Assembly: GCA_029339195.1 (NCBI GenBank)
Contig: JAPTJF010000076.1
Span: forward strand, 62,001 to 126,000
Length of the DNA: 64,000 nucleotides
Reading direction: 5' to 3'
DNA from: Micractinium sp. NFX-FRZ
Lineage: Eukaryota > Chlorophyta > Trebouxiophyceae > Chlorellales > Chlorellaceae
Shown: piece by piece, positions 35,053-46,700 of the stretch
Position numbering within the stretch: position 1 is the first letter of the stretch
Layout: each line of letters begins with the position of its first letter
Translations under genes and position numbers: made by a program
Notes under the pieces: generated by a model
Database searches by the model: none
The model's input: the letters and a program-made list of their open reading frames with translations, nothing else
Told to the model about the DNA's origin: nothing

Positions 35053-37019
35053 ATGCTCCTTCGCACAAGCAGCGGTAACACCAGCGTGGGTGAGCGCAAT
35101 GAATGGGACCCACCTGTCACCAGCACCAAGCCGCCGACCAGCCCACCGGCACCCGCTCGCCCACCGCCTCGGTGGCTGCTGCCCTCCCTCACCTTGCCGT
35201 TTGCTGCTGCCGCCCCTCCCTCGCCGCGCCGCAGGCCACCTGAGCCACTCACCCCACGGCTTCTCGGCGCTGCACCGCCCCGATGTATCCTTCCAGTGCG
35301 GCGGCCTGGTCTTCCCCGTGCACTCCATGCTGCTGTCGGGTGCGTGCCCGCAGGCGGGCGGGGCAGCACCCAACTACGCCTGCATTCGCTGACGGCCTGC
35401 TGTGCAGCTCTGTGGATTGCACGTGCATGTAGTTTTGGATCACCGCCACTGGCCAGGAACCGCTCTGGATGCCCAGCCCAGGCCCTTGCCCTGCTCCCCC
35501 CACCCCTCTCCACTGCCTCCTGCAGTCTCCTCCCGCTTCTTCACCGACTTCTTCTCATTCATGAAGGGCCAGGCCCGCCCAGAGGTCATCTCTCTGGATG
35601 CCGTCAAGTGCACCGCCCTCTCCGCCATCTCCCTCTCCTACTACCTGGACTTCATCTACTCTGGGGCCCTGCCCGAGTGCGACGAGGTGAGGGGGAGCAG
35701 GAGGGGTGCGTTGCTGTGGGGGGTGAAGTCAGAAATGGTCTTTGCTGGGTGCTGCCGGAGGCGGTGCGCTGGGAGGTGCGGGCACGTACAGGGGGTGTAG
35801 CCTTGATGGGTGCTGTCAGCGTTGCACCCGAGGGGCTGTGCGGTGCGTGCTGCTTCCACCCACATCCCTCTATCCATGAACCTTCGGCACCACATCCACC
35901 CTGAAATCCGTTCCACCACCCGCTCAATCCACCCTTAATGTTTACCCGTTTTTTTCCCACCCAGGCCGACGAGATGGTCGAGCTGCTGCGTCTGGCACAC
36001 TTTCTTGGCAACACCCCGCTGCAGCGCGCGCTGTGCGCTAGCCTGGCGGGCAAGCTGGCAGCGCTGGGCGAGGCCGAGCTGCTGGAGGTGCGTTGTTTGG
36101 GGTGGGCAGGGGAGTGCTGTATGGCAGGGGCGGGGGCGGGGCCTGAAGAACACGCAGCCAGGCGGGCAGTTCGAGATGAGGTGCAGCTGCGGCGTGCCCA
36201 CCTGTCCCAATGCCTGCCCTGCGTCGCCCCCCGTCCCCTGCCACCTCCTTCAGGTGTTCCGCGCCGCCTCCGACCTGAAGCTGCGCGCCCTGGTCACCGA
36301 CTGCCTGGTGCTGCTGCTGCCCCAGTTCGGGCACGGCTCCAACGACAGCACTGGTGGGTGGGGTGTGAGGGACAGGGTGGGTGTGGCCAGGGTCAGGGTT
36401 GGATTGGTACCAAGAGACGTCCGTTGCCTCCAGGAGCGCAGTCCAGCTGACAAAGTTGTGTGCCGTTCTTCATGCACCCACCTGCACCTCGTTTCTCTCG
36501 TTGCTGCAGTGGCTGCTGCCATCGACCACATGGACCCCACCCTCAGCAAGGTGGTCCTCACTCAGGTGGGCTAGCTGGCCGGCTGGCACGCTCATGCTGT
36601 GCAGGGGTTGCGAGGCAGCTGCGTATGCACACCCTTCAGCCCATGCTCCCTCCACTCGCCATGCTCATGCCATGCTGTTTCATGACCGGACAGCGTGGTT
36701 TCCAGATTGTGACGGATATCCCTTTCCTAACCTGCCCGTATCCTTCGCATGCGGCGCTGCCTGCCTGCAGCTGGCAGTGCAGGGCGCCTCCTCCCTGGTG
36801 CTGCCCTCCGGCAGCCCTCCGCTCTCCCGCAGCAGCTCCGACGGCGCCAACTCAGCAGCCAGCGCCAGCGACGGCTCCCTGGCCTCCCCCCGCTCAGACG
36901 GCACCCCGCTGCAGCGCTCTGGCAGCGGTGCTGGCTCCTTTGCTTACTGCGAGCAGGAGATGCTGAGGCTCAAGGCAGGGTTTGTGGCTGTGCTCGAGGC
37001 CAAGGGGTGGGGCCAGTAG
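35053..37019 (+). CDS. BTB/POZ domain protein
   Basis: Exons 35053-35089, 35235-35339, 35526-35686, 35965-36087, 36254-36353, 36510-36565, 36771-37019; 276 residues. Residues ~25-130 are a BTB fold: RPDVSFQCGGLVFPVHSMLL, SSRFFTDFF, then YYLDFIYSGALPE and the helix pair DEMVELLRLAHFLGN / RALCASLAGKLAAL. A BACK-like helical region follows (VFRAASDLKLRALVTDCL), then a Ser/Gly/Ala-rich tail with likely phosphosites (SPPLSRSSSDG) and a short C-terminal helix. BTB proteins of this size are usually CUL3 substrate adaptors; no substrate-binding repeat is visible. An upstream in-frame Met (34939) is possible. Confidence 0.82.
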
Positions 37020-38021
37020 CCCACCCGCCTGCCCTCGGCGGGTAGCCAGCCAGCGCCAGCTGGATGGCGATCAGCAAGTCCACTTCAAACGAGAGTAGTT
37101 AGATAAAGGCAAGTAGGCAGCCAGGAAATCAGCCAACCATCGGCGCCCCACTCCAACCACTAGGCAGACGCGCAGATGATGCAACACACACAAGAGGCAG
37201 CCAGGTAGCGGGGGCCAGCAGGGGAAGCTGGGCCGCGTGCCGCTGCCGACACGATAGCAATCAATGGTGCTGCAACATGTACAAGATTCGCACCGGGGAG
37301 AAGCTGTTTTTACGTGTAGTATATCCCTGCAATTTCTTCGTGTGTTATCAATCTGATAGACATGTATGCATGCCACCCTGTGTCTTGAACAACCATCGCT
37401 TGTTTGCTTTCACGCCCCAAACCTTCATGTATGCCCCTGCCCCAATGCACTCCCTCGACTTGCACCTGAATTTTGCTACAGCCCTGGAACGCACAGCACA
37501 CTCGCGACACTCCCCCCGCCACCCCCTTTAATTTTTCATGTGTATCATGCCACTGCCTGTGCATGCATTCCACGACCAGCCCGTGGCAGAGCATACTGCT
37601 ACCCCGCCTGCCGCCTCCCGAGGGCCCTGTCATGTAATGCAGCAGCCTTACAGCCAGGGGCAGGCAGCAAGTAAATTTTTGACCAAAAGCACTGAAGGAG
37701 CATCGCAGTCAGCATGGAAGCGTCAGGAATTCATTTGTACAGAAAGCGGATTGGCAATGAAATGAGCGGGGGTTCTCGCAGAATCATGAATATCAGGCTG
37801 TCAGATTTCCAGAAACCCAGGCGGGATGCCTGCTGACGTGTGAAAGACAGTAAGACACGTTTTTGAAGATGGATAGAGGCCAGGGTCTCTACAGCAAGTC
37901 AGGTGGAGCGCTGCCGCCTGCCAGCTCAGCTCCAGCACAGCACCGCCCCCCGCCAAGCCGAGGGTGCGCAGGGCGCGCTGGTCCCAGCTGGGACAGTGTT
38001 TCGGCCCCCTGGGTGCTCGGC
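37020..38021. other. Convergent 3' region, BTB gene and CRTISO-like gene
   Basis: Shared 3' flank of two converging genes. A plus-strand TGTAA (37633-37637) and a minus-strand TGTAA (ttaca at 37648-37652) lie 10 bp apart. If both are used, the two transcripts end almost back to back, about 610 and 370 bp after their stops. No coding seen. Confidence 0.5.
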
Positions 38022-39607
38022 TTAGATGCCCAGCGCATCCAGCAGCTTCCAGTGGCTCCACAGCGGGGCCAGCGTGTTGGCTGCTATCATGCCGCTGGCT
38101 GCGGCCGCTGGCACACCGATGCCAGGCTGGCAGCTGTCGCCGCACCTGCATACAGGTGGCGGAAGGGGTCATGTGTGGGCACAAGCTTGCAGGTGTCCTG
38201 GCATCAGCGGCAGCAATGCCGGTAGCAACACCAGCGGTGACAGCAGCAGCGGCACTGTGCGCACCTGTACAGCCCCGGCAGCGGGGTGCCAGCTCCAGGG
38301 AAGGTGCTGTTCGCGGCGGAGATGGCGGGGCCTGCAGGGCAGATCAGGGGCAGGCAGGTGAGGGCAGCAGCTGCCAGCTGGCATCACAGGGCCTTGACAG
38401 GCAGGCAGCGCGGGAGGGCAGCCTCCTGAAACTGCAGGTGGCTGGGGCAGCCCACAGTGCGGAGCCTCGACCCCCCATGGGCAGGTCGCACAACTACTGA
38501 GGTCAGCCAACCACACCGGCACACACAAACTTGTGGCCACTGCCTGCCGCCTGCCTGCCTGCCAACCGCCTGCCGCAGACCGAAGCTCACCGTAGGTGCC
38601 TTTGTAGCGCCTCACAAAGCGCTCGTGGGTGAGGGGCGTGCCCACAAGCTTCACCTCCGCCCGCGCCCGCACATCGGGGATGACCCGCTCCAGCGCAGCC
38701 CACAGGCACTGCGACCGCTCCTCCTGTGGGAGCCGAGCGGGCACAGCGCATGGCCACGTCAGCAGCAGCAGCGGGAGTGGCGTACACATTTCTAGCGTGC
38801 CACAGCCGGGCCCCTTGCTCAAAACTTGCTCTTGATAGCAGTGAACACCGGAGGTTGGCGGCAACCTGCATGAAAGTCCCCACACAGCCGGCCCCAAGGT
38901 AAACACCCAGCTGCTGCCTGCACGCGACCGACTGGCTACCCACCCCCCATGCCCACATCTGAGCAGACCTGGCCCGTCCTGAACCTTTTGAATGCACTGC
39001 TGTTGTGGTTGTTGCAGCAGTTGAGACCAGAACTCACCTTGAATGCCTCGTACTCTGGGCTGCCTCGCTTCAGGCCCTCCCACAGCTCATAAGGTTCGTT
39101 GCCAGCTGGCAAATGAGAATAAATGAAACAGGGGGAGGGGAGGGAGGCAATTGGGAAGGTTGGTCAGGGAACAAGGGGTGCAGGCAGCACAGGGCACCTG
39201 CTCCGTGCTTCCCTGACCCATCCACCCCGCCCACCCGCCTTGGCACGCCTGTGCGCTTGCCTACTTGCCTGCCAATTAAACACCAACAGCTCACAGTCGG
39301 ATCCTTTCTGCCCCACACAGCCAGCTTACGAAGAGAGCAGGCATGTACTGGCCTGTTCTCACCCACCGCCCCGCCCTGGCAACGGAGGCCCACCTGTGTA
39401 CACGTGCACCAGGTGCTTGCCGGGGGGCGCCAGGGAGGGGTCAAATACGGTGGGTATGGAGATGTTACACACGTTTTGGGGGGCCTGCAGGGCAGGGCGG
39501 ACAACCATCGCTCAAACACACACGTGGACTCAGCGTCCTTGATGTCTGTGTTCAGATGTCAAGCGCAGCGTGCAGTCAGTTGGGGCGCTATAATGTTTGC
39601 CTGCCCG

Positions 39608-39643
<36 letters not shown>

Positions 39644-41907
39644 CTTGCCTGGGTGCCGGAACAGCACGGCAGCATGTACGTCAGCAGCTACACATCCCCC
39701 CACCCTCCCAACCTGCCCTCACCTCGATGTCCTCCCACTGGTTGCACACCAGGTGGTGGCACTCCAGGTCGGCTGGCAGCCCCGTGGCATCGATGCCCAG
39801 GTGCAGGTGCACAAAGCTGCCGGTGCGAGGGGTGGCCATGTTCTGCTGGCGGTACTCGGCCGGCAGCGCGCCTGCACACAGGACGCACTCTCTTTATGTT
39901 GCGCGGCGGCCACAGGAGCAACGGCGGTGCGCTCAGGGCAGGGCAGCTGCTGCTTCAACTAAAGCCAACGTGCCCGCTGCAGCCGGCGCCAGCGGCGCCA
40001 CCTATGCGGCGCGCAGCCTGCCTGGCTGCCTGCGCGCTATTCCTCCACCCTGCTCGTACACGCGCCCTGCTGTTGCCAGCAGCCCCAGCCCCCTGCTCAG
40101 CCCCTTACCTTCGGGCAGCAGCCTCATGGTGTCCCACACCGAGGCATTGCTGACCACAGCGCGCTTAGCGCGGATGACACGCCCCGTGCCGCTCCCCGCC
40201 GCCTTGCCGCGCAGCCGCACGCCCGCTGCCCGCCCATTCTCCACCAGCACCTCCTCCACGTGCGTGCGCAGCAGCACCCGCCCACCGTGCTTCTCAATTC
40301 CTGCACATGCGTGGGGGGCCGGGAGAGGGACAGGGGAGGAAGGGTGGTGGAGACCGAGTGCAGGCGTGCCTGGGCGGGATTATCTCCAAAACAGAGCTGA
40401 GCAGCCGCTCCCCCCTTGAATCATTCAGAAGAAGAAGAAGAAAATTACAGCCCGAAGGCGTGGGCTTGAGGAAGCCAACGGGAAATTAAGCCAAAGCCAC
40501 CAGTCAGCTACCATCCTTGAATCCTTCAATTCTCCCACGTATCTGTGCACCATTCAACAGCACAGCGCTCGTTGTCCCCCCCCCCACCACCACCACAACC
40601 CACACCCACCCGCCCCCTCACCCCGCACGAGCGCATCAACAATAGAGCCGCCGCCCCCCATGGGATAATCAATCGTGCTCTTCCCGCTGTGGCGCTCCAG
40701 AAACATGTAGGCCATCTCTGCATCAGGGGCAGGGCAACGAAACATCCAGTTGCTTGCATGGATGGCACAGCCACGTCACCCCTGCTGGGCACGCTGTGGC
40801 CCCGCTCCAGGGTCGTGCTGGCCACGCGCGCATGAGGGACAGCGTGATGAAAACACGCACAGGCCAGGACGAGGGTCGGTGGGCCTGTGTGCGCCTGAAC
40901 GCCCCTGGGCGCCGCCCCGTCACCTCTGACAGCCACTCCCGGGTCCTCTACCAGTGCTCCCTTGTCCGCTTGCGAGGGTTGGGGCCTAGAGTGCTTTGTG
41001 CTGTCATGCCCGACAGCACCTAGGACACCATGTGCGCGGGCCTCTGTCCCTCCCACACAAGTTGTCATAGAAACACCCCCCACCTGCGCAGATGGTGTCC
41101 TTTGCTGTCATGCCCGACAGCACAAAGCACTCCAGGTCCAGGAAGCTGCGCAGCCAGGGGTTGGTCACCGCCTGGTCAACAATGGCTGCAGGCGGGAAGG
41201 GGTGCAGGATGGGGTGGGGTTGACGGATGGGAGGGAGGCGGTATGCGTGCATTGAAAGGAAGGGATGGTGGGTGGGTGGCTGCTGGTCCACGGTGGCTGC
41301 AGCGGAGCAGAGGGGATCAAGATGCTTGAAGGTGAGAGCTCCCATGCGAGACAGGATCCTGGGTGAATGGTGACATGCCCACACTTCCTTGTCCCTCCTC
41401 ACCTGAGAAGGGACCCGTCAGCTTGCCGGCCACCAGCCCCGCCTTGAGCAGGCCCGGGCCGTACCGCCCCGCTGTGAGCGCTATGCCGGGGTCCTCCCGG
41501 ATGGCAGCTGCCGGGAAGAGGGCCGCCCCTGCCCCCAGAGGCTCCATCAGCTTCTCCAGCGCACGCCACTGCCGCAGCGCCTCCTCGCCTCCCATGCGCC
41601 TGCAGGCGTGGGCAGGTGGATGTGTGGGGAGGCAGACATGAGGCTCGCGGTTCACGATGGCAGTGAGGATGCACTGTCCCGAGAAAGCGCGGGGGCAGAA
41701 AGCAGCAGGGTGAAGCAGCGTGACCGTGGGGCACACCCATGGCCGTCTGCCCTGCAGCAGTCATGCCAGCCTCATGCACTCCCCGCCCCCTTACCGGACG
41801 TTGTCAGCATACGCCTGGGAGTCAGCTATGCACTCAAATGTCCCATTCGGTGAGTACACCACCCACTGCATGCCCAGAAGGGACGGGGATGGCAGGGAGA
41901 GGGGGGT

Positions 41908-41980
<73 letters not shown>

Positions 41981-42996
41981 GCCAGCAGCAGCGGCAGCCA
42001 CCCGTCCTGCACCGCGCACCCCTGCATGGCACAACCACGGAGCCACGCCCCAACACCTGCCTTGTTGTATGTTGCGCACTCCACACTCTCCCCCACCGCA
42101 TCCAGCACTTGCTTCAGGGGGTTGGTTGAGCTGCCGGGGGGGCCTGCACTTACAACAGAAGCAGCAGCGGGGCAGTTACAATAAAAGCAGCGGGCGGCAG
42201 CAGCGACATCACAGCAATGAGCAAGGGCTGCCAGGCTCGCTTGAAGTGGCAGTCGCATGCAAGGCAGCACGTGTAGCAGAAGGAGCCGCCACTGCCGGAA
42301 GCAGCAGGGGCGGCTTGGGCGCAAACAGCAGGCGGCTGCGCACCCGACAGGCCGGCGAAGAAGGAGGGCCCGGCATCAAATTTATACCCCTGCGCATCAT
42401 AGAAGGATTAGAAGTGCCTGTCAGGGGTCATCCAGAGCTGAATACAAAAATGGGGCACCGGCATGGGCAAAGGTGACAGGCACAACGGGGCCATCAGGGA
42501 AATGCGGCACCAGCGGCGGGAGCGACCGTGCAGCACCCACCTCAATTTCAAAGCTGTGGGCGGCCCCTCCCGCATGGTAGTGACTCTCGCAGACGGTCAC
42601 ACGGAAGCCATATCGGGCCAGCAGCGCGGCGCAGCAGAGGCCTGCAACGGGGGATGAATGAGTTTACTGCGGATGTTTGTTTGTTCAAGCAGCAGCGGCG
42701 GCGGCGGCGGCGGCGGCGGCAGCGGCGGCAGCTTATGAAGACCTACCTCCGATGCCACTGCCAATGATTACGACGTCGGTTTCACTGTCTCCGGCATCCT
42801 CCCGAGTCTTGGGCGGCGGCTCTGAAGCCAGAGAGGTGGCGCAGACAGGCGCAAGGCTGGCCCTGCGGTGTCCCGCCTTTGCCGACGCTTGCCGCCTGTT
42901 GTGACTCACAAAGGGCGATATCTGCGGGACACCGAGCCTCCTTGACACGGCGCTAGGCGTGCAGGCAGGCTGCACCCTGCACTGCGCTCTCTCCAT
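38022..42996 (-). CDS. Plastid FAD-dependent oxidoreductase, carotenoid isomerase (CRTISO)-like
   Basis: 15 exons (minus): 42996-42747, 42641-42541, 42389-42344, 42143-42061, 41865-41795, 41599-41403, 41185-41084, 40717-40622, 40300-40109, 39871-39723, 39484-39394, 39105-39038, 38723-38591, 38331-38265, 38145-38022; 589 residues. Residues 1-~55 are Arg/Ser/Ala-rich with no acids near the front, a chloroplast transit peptide. FAD Rossmann motif DVVIIGSGIGGLCCAALLAR at ~74, then ESHYHAGGAAHSFE and GYKFDAGPSFFAG. C-terminal CGDSCQPGIGVPAAAASGMI closes the FAD site. It best fits the CRTISO-related plant clade of Arabidopsis At1g57770 rather than true CRTISO or phytoene desaturase; the substrate is uncertain. 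The intron after 42061 is probably GC-AG (AAG|GCAGGT). Introns carry several exon-edge echoes, a (CCTG)n run and a (CAG)23 run. Confidence 0.88.
39600..39652. repeat. CCTG tetranucleotide microsatellite
   Basis: About ten near-perfect CCTG/CTGC units in the intron between the exons ending 39723 and 39484 of the minus-strand CRTISO-like gene. Confidence 0.9.
40803..40843 (-). repeat. Possible echo of CRTISO-like exon 8 start
   Basis: cgctccagggtcgtgctggc... and gcatgagggaca align with cgctccagaa...gtaggcca and gcatcaggggca at 40693-40733, 110 bp away. The match is moderate. Confidence 0.45.
40990..41021 (-). repeat. Intronic echo of CRTISO-like exon 7 end
   Basis: tgctgtcatgcccgacagca (plus-strand reading) occurs at 41000 and again in the exon at 41104, 104 bp apart with 20 identical bases and a similar flank. 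It lies just past the 3' end of the exon in the gene's own direction. Confidence 0.85.
41275..41303 (-). repeat. Intronic echo of CRTISO-like exon 7 start
   Basis: On the minus strand ctgcagccaccgtggaccag mirrors the exon start ctgcag|ccattgttgaccag at 41185, 111 bp upstream in gene direction. The AG acceptor is preserved. Exon 7 therefore has echoes on both sides. Confidence 0.8.
41908..41976. repeat. (CAG)23 trinucleotide repeat in an intron
   Basis: 23 uninterrupted CAG units between exons 4 and 5 of the minus-strand CRTISO-like gene (CTG on the sense strand). It creates long poly-Ala/Ser/Leu/Gln open frames in all readings, none of which is a gene. Confidence 0.97.
42694..42728. repeat. 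GGC trinucleotide run in CRTISO-like intron 1
   Basis: About ten GGC units between exon 2 (start 42641) and exon 1 (end 42747). Confidence 0.9.
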
Positions 42997-43779
42997 TTCC
43001 GCCCACTTGCTTGCTGGACGGCGGCGTCAAGTGTGGTGGAGGATTGTAGTGAATTGAAGACAATTGCGATCTTTGTGGCTGGGCTGGCACGGAAATGGGG
43101 AGGTACTGGCAGCGCCGCCAGCGGCAGGCGCGGCAGACGCCAGGCATCATGTGAACGACCCTGCCACACCTTTGCTGCACACTCTTCGGCCGTGTGCCCG
43201 TGCAGTTGCATGGCTGACGGCACTCAAATCAGAGTCATGCCTTTGCCATCCTCGTTTTGTCTCAACACAGGGTGTGTTGCTCTGTGATTAAATTGCGGCA
43301 GGCGGTCTGCCGGGCCAGGCCCCCTTTTGCAACATTGGAGCAAACGCCTCATTACAGAGCACTGGGTGCCAGCAGCCTCGCCAGCAGTCACCCAACAATC
43401 TGAGAGTAGCGTGGTCGATCTATAGAAAAGAAGACCTGCATTGCTCGACACCCACCCTTTTCCCATCAGAGTGCCTCATGTCTCGTCTCACGCCTACTGC
43501 CTTCCCCGGCACGGCAGTCCATCTGCCTGCCTGGTAGCCTCGCCATACAGTCATGTATAATTTAAGTCAACGACATGTGAGATGCAGCATTTCATTGCAG
43601 CCTGCCAAGCGCCAGGCCAGTTTGCAGCCACTGGCAAGCCGCATGTGAGGAGGCAGCGGCAGCCGCCCGCAGCTGCCTCGCAGCATGCATGGCGCACAGT
43701 ACCTTCCTCGTCGACTTGATCTACAAAATCCCCCTTGCACCCTTGGACGCCTACTTCCGGAAGATCTGTATTCGTTATC
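42997..43779. other. Divergent promoter region, CRTISO-like / FAD monooxygenase A
   Basis: About 780 bp between two divergent flavoprotein genes. No supported coding. The minus-strand CRTISO-like gene and the plus-strand monooxygenase should both start from here. The AT content rises near 43250-43300 (gtgattaaattgc). Confidence 0.45.
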
Positions 43780-46700
43780 ATGAGCGCCTCTTCTCTAGAG
43801 ACCAGCCGGGCGGCACCTCTCTCCGCGATTGTCGTGGGAGGAGGCGTGGGCGGCATTTTGGCTGCTCATGTCGCCTGCCAGCACTTTAGCGAGGTCACGC
43901 TGCTCGACGCCGACCGCCTGGATGCCGAGCGGGGCGCCTCGGCCGAGGGGGCGGCGGGGGCGGCACAGGCCGCCCTGGAGGTAAGTGGTGCAGAGCGCAG
44001 GATGCCAGGAGGGGTTTCTTCTTCACGGTCGCTGCACCGCCATCTCATTCAACTTCATATCACACTTTTACAGCATGGATAAGGCTGCGGGCTAACATGA
44101 TACTGCCCACATGCAACCCCGCTGGCCGCCCGACCCCCCGGCAGGCCTCCAAGCGCCGCCGTGGCATCCCGCAGTACATGCAGCCGCACACACTAGCCAT
44201 GGGCGGCCTCAAGGCGATCGAGCAGCTGCTCCCTGGGTTCCATGACGAAGTAAGGCCTGCTGATCCAATTGGGACAGCCTGCAGAGGCAGTGCAGGCGGG
44301 GGCCCGGGCGCTGCCAGCAGCGGTACATGGATCCTGCTGCCCTGCCCACCGCCCCTCCCTGCGCTTGCAGCTGGTGCGGCGGGGTGGGGTTCCGCTGGAC
44401 CTGGGCCGGGACTTTCGCTTCTACGACTTTGGGGCCCAGCACGTGCGTGGCCCCAGCTCTCTAAAGGTGGGAAGGTGGGAGTGCAGAATCGGGGTGCAGG
44501 AACCACGGGTAGCCGCTGTAACCCCAGGAGGGGCGGCACGTGAGCGGCCCCGGCTGTGTGAGCGTCCATGGGGTGCAAAGGCCTGGGGAAAGAACGGCTG
44601 TGGGGGAGGGAGTGCTGGGCAGCAGGATTGGCGCGGATGGCGACGCAGCAGCCTGGCCGTGCGGGCCCAGGATGACTGGGTGCGGGCACCTGTTTGTTTG
44701 TGTTGAGAAAAGCAGCTGCCTGACTGCTGTCCCCTGCCCCTTGCCGCACTCAAAGCGCCCCACGCCGTGTTCCACTCGATCCGAACAAGCCCACCGTGTA
44801 AGGCCAGGCATCCAGGTGCAGCGGCATGCTCATGCCTGCGGGCCCACCTGCCCCACCTTGCCCCCGGCCCCTGCCGCCTGCAGAGCGTCGGCGCGTCGCG
44901 CCACCTGATCCAGGCCACCCTGCAAGACGAGGTGCTGAGGCGCAACGTGGGGCGGCTGCGCGTGCGCGACGGCTGCCGCGTGGCGGGCCTGCACTGGAGC
45001 GCAGACAAGGGCAGCGTGCTGGGTGAGCCGGGCCTGCTGGCATCGGTGTGGTGCTGCTGGGACCTGGGAACAGCCGGTGAAGTTGCGGGCTGGCAGGGGC
45101 TCTGAGGAGTCCTCATTCCTCATCCCCCTGTGAGGCCCCGCTTGCCAGGCAGTGTGACGCGGTGAAGGCACCACACCGGTGGCACATCTGAGGGCCAAGC
45201 ATTCAAGTTGAGCACATCCTGCATCCCCGGGGGTCACAGGTGTGGAGCTTTCGCAGGGGGAGACCCTGAAGGCAGATGTGGTCATCTTTGCCAGCGGCCG
45301 ATTCTGCAGGCTGCCCCAGGTGAGTGAGACAGTGATGCATGCCCCAGGTGGCTCAGATTCTGGCGCCCGGGCTGGGATTCTGGTGCATGGGCTGAGATAC
45401 TGTTGCGTGGGGTGAGATTCTGGTGCACGGCCTGGTGCAAGGCGTCTCCCTGCATGTGCAGCGGGAGCCGGGGGCAAGCCTGGCATGCCAGATGGCATTG
45501 GAACACCTTTCAGCACGACCGCCACTGCTGGGTGGCTGCCGCTGTGTCATATTGTGGTGGCCCCTGCCCTCCTTTTGCGCAGTGGCTGGCGGGTGCGGGG
45601 CACGCAGAGCCACCAGTGCAGCGAGTGGACTCCCGCCTCACCTATGTCGGCCGGCTGTACCGCACACCGCCAGACTGGGATAATGTGAGCTTGGGACTGT
45701 GCTGTGCTGGGCAATCGGAAGCCTGGTGCCCCAGGGTTTGACTTGCATGCAGCCAGTGAGGGTCTGGGGAATATCTCTGGAATCGGGAGAGCTTGGCGCC
45801 CTTGTTGAGGGCGGACTGCAGGGGGGTGGGCCCGCTCGAGGGAAGCAGCATGAGAGGCTGGTCACAGGGACAGCAGCTTGCAAGTCCGCCCTCGCTTGCC
45901 TGATCAGCCGCGGGCGGCCCCCACCCTGTGTGGCATGCGTGGCAACTGACGTACGGGCTGACCACCACCAAGCCCGCTGGCTTTGCCCCGTGTGACTCTA
46001 CCCGCTGATAGTGCACAATCTGACGACCGCTGCCTGCAGAGGTGGCGGGGCACGTGACTTATGGTCGGCCCACCGGACTGTGCGGGGCTGGCATGGTGCC
46101 TGTGGAAGGAGGCGCCTGGCAGGTGGGCAGGGAGGGAAGGAGGGGAGGAGGGCAGGAAGGCCAGGAGAGGAAGAGGGATGGAGGGAGAAAGGGTGAGCGG
46201 AGGGGGCGCGATGCTGTGGTAGGTGGGCGTGGTGTGTGCACGGGGTGTGCAGTGATATGTGCGGCAGCAGGGCTGCGTGGCAGCGGCCTGCTGCCGGAGC
46301 CGGGCAGCCGGCAGCAGGGCAGCGCCCTTTACTTGCAGAGCAGGAGGTGGGCGACACGGACAGAGCCGGTTTGTGCAAGCGCGCAGCCGAAAGCTGTTGT
46401 CGAACCAGACCTGTGTCCAACCCCCGCCTTGCACCACCCCACCCCGCACCTCACCCCTCCCTCAGATGGCGGTGTGGGGCATCAACGGCATTGTGCCTCC
46501 CATGGATGAGGAGGGCTTCCAGCGCTACGCCGCCTCCCTGCCGGACCGCCAGATCTACGAGGCGATGCAGGGGGCGGAACCGCTGACGCCACGTGAGTCA
46601 ACTTCTTTGCATGGCCAGGCCGTGCAGCGTGGGGTGGAAGGGATGGGGCGGGGTTGACGGGACTGCACAATTCATCCAAGATAGCATCGCAGCACAGAGC

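Noticed and set aside
38169..39083. 304-codon continuous minus-strand open frame
   Set aside because: It contains exon 13 of the CRTISO-like gene but runs through its introns. The spliced model gives conserved ends (GTYGPAI, CGDSCQPG) that the continuous frame lacks.
41739..42476. 245-codon plus-strand open frame with a poly-Ala run
   Set aside because: It reads through the (CAG)23 repeat and exons of the minus-strand CRTISO-like gene in antisense. There is no family similarity.
45356..45435. Regular short repeats that could suggest a CRISPR array
   Set aside because: The units are contiguous 20-mers without spacers, in a eukaryotic intron. It is a minisatellite.
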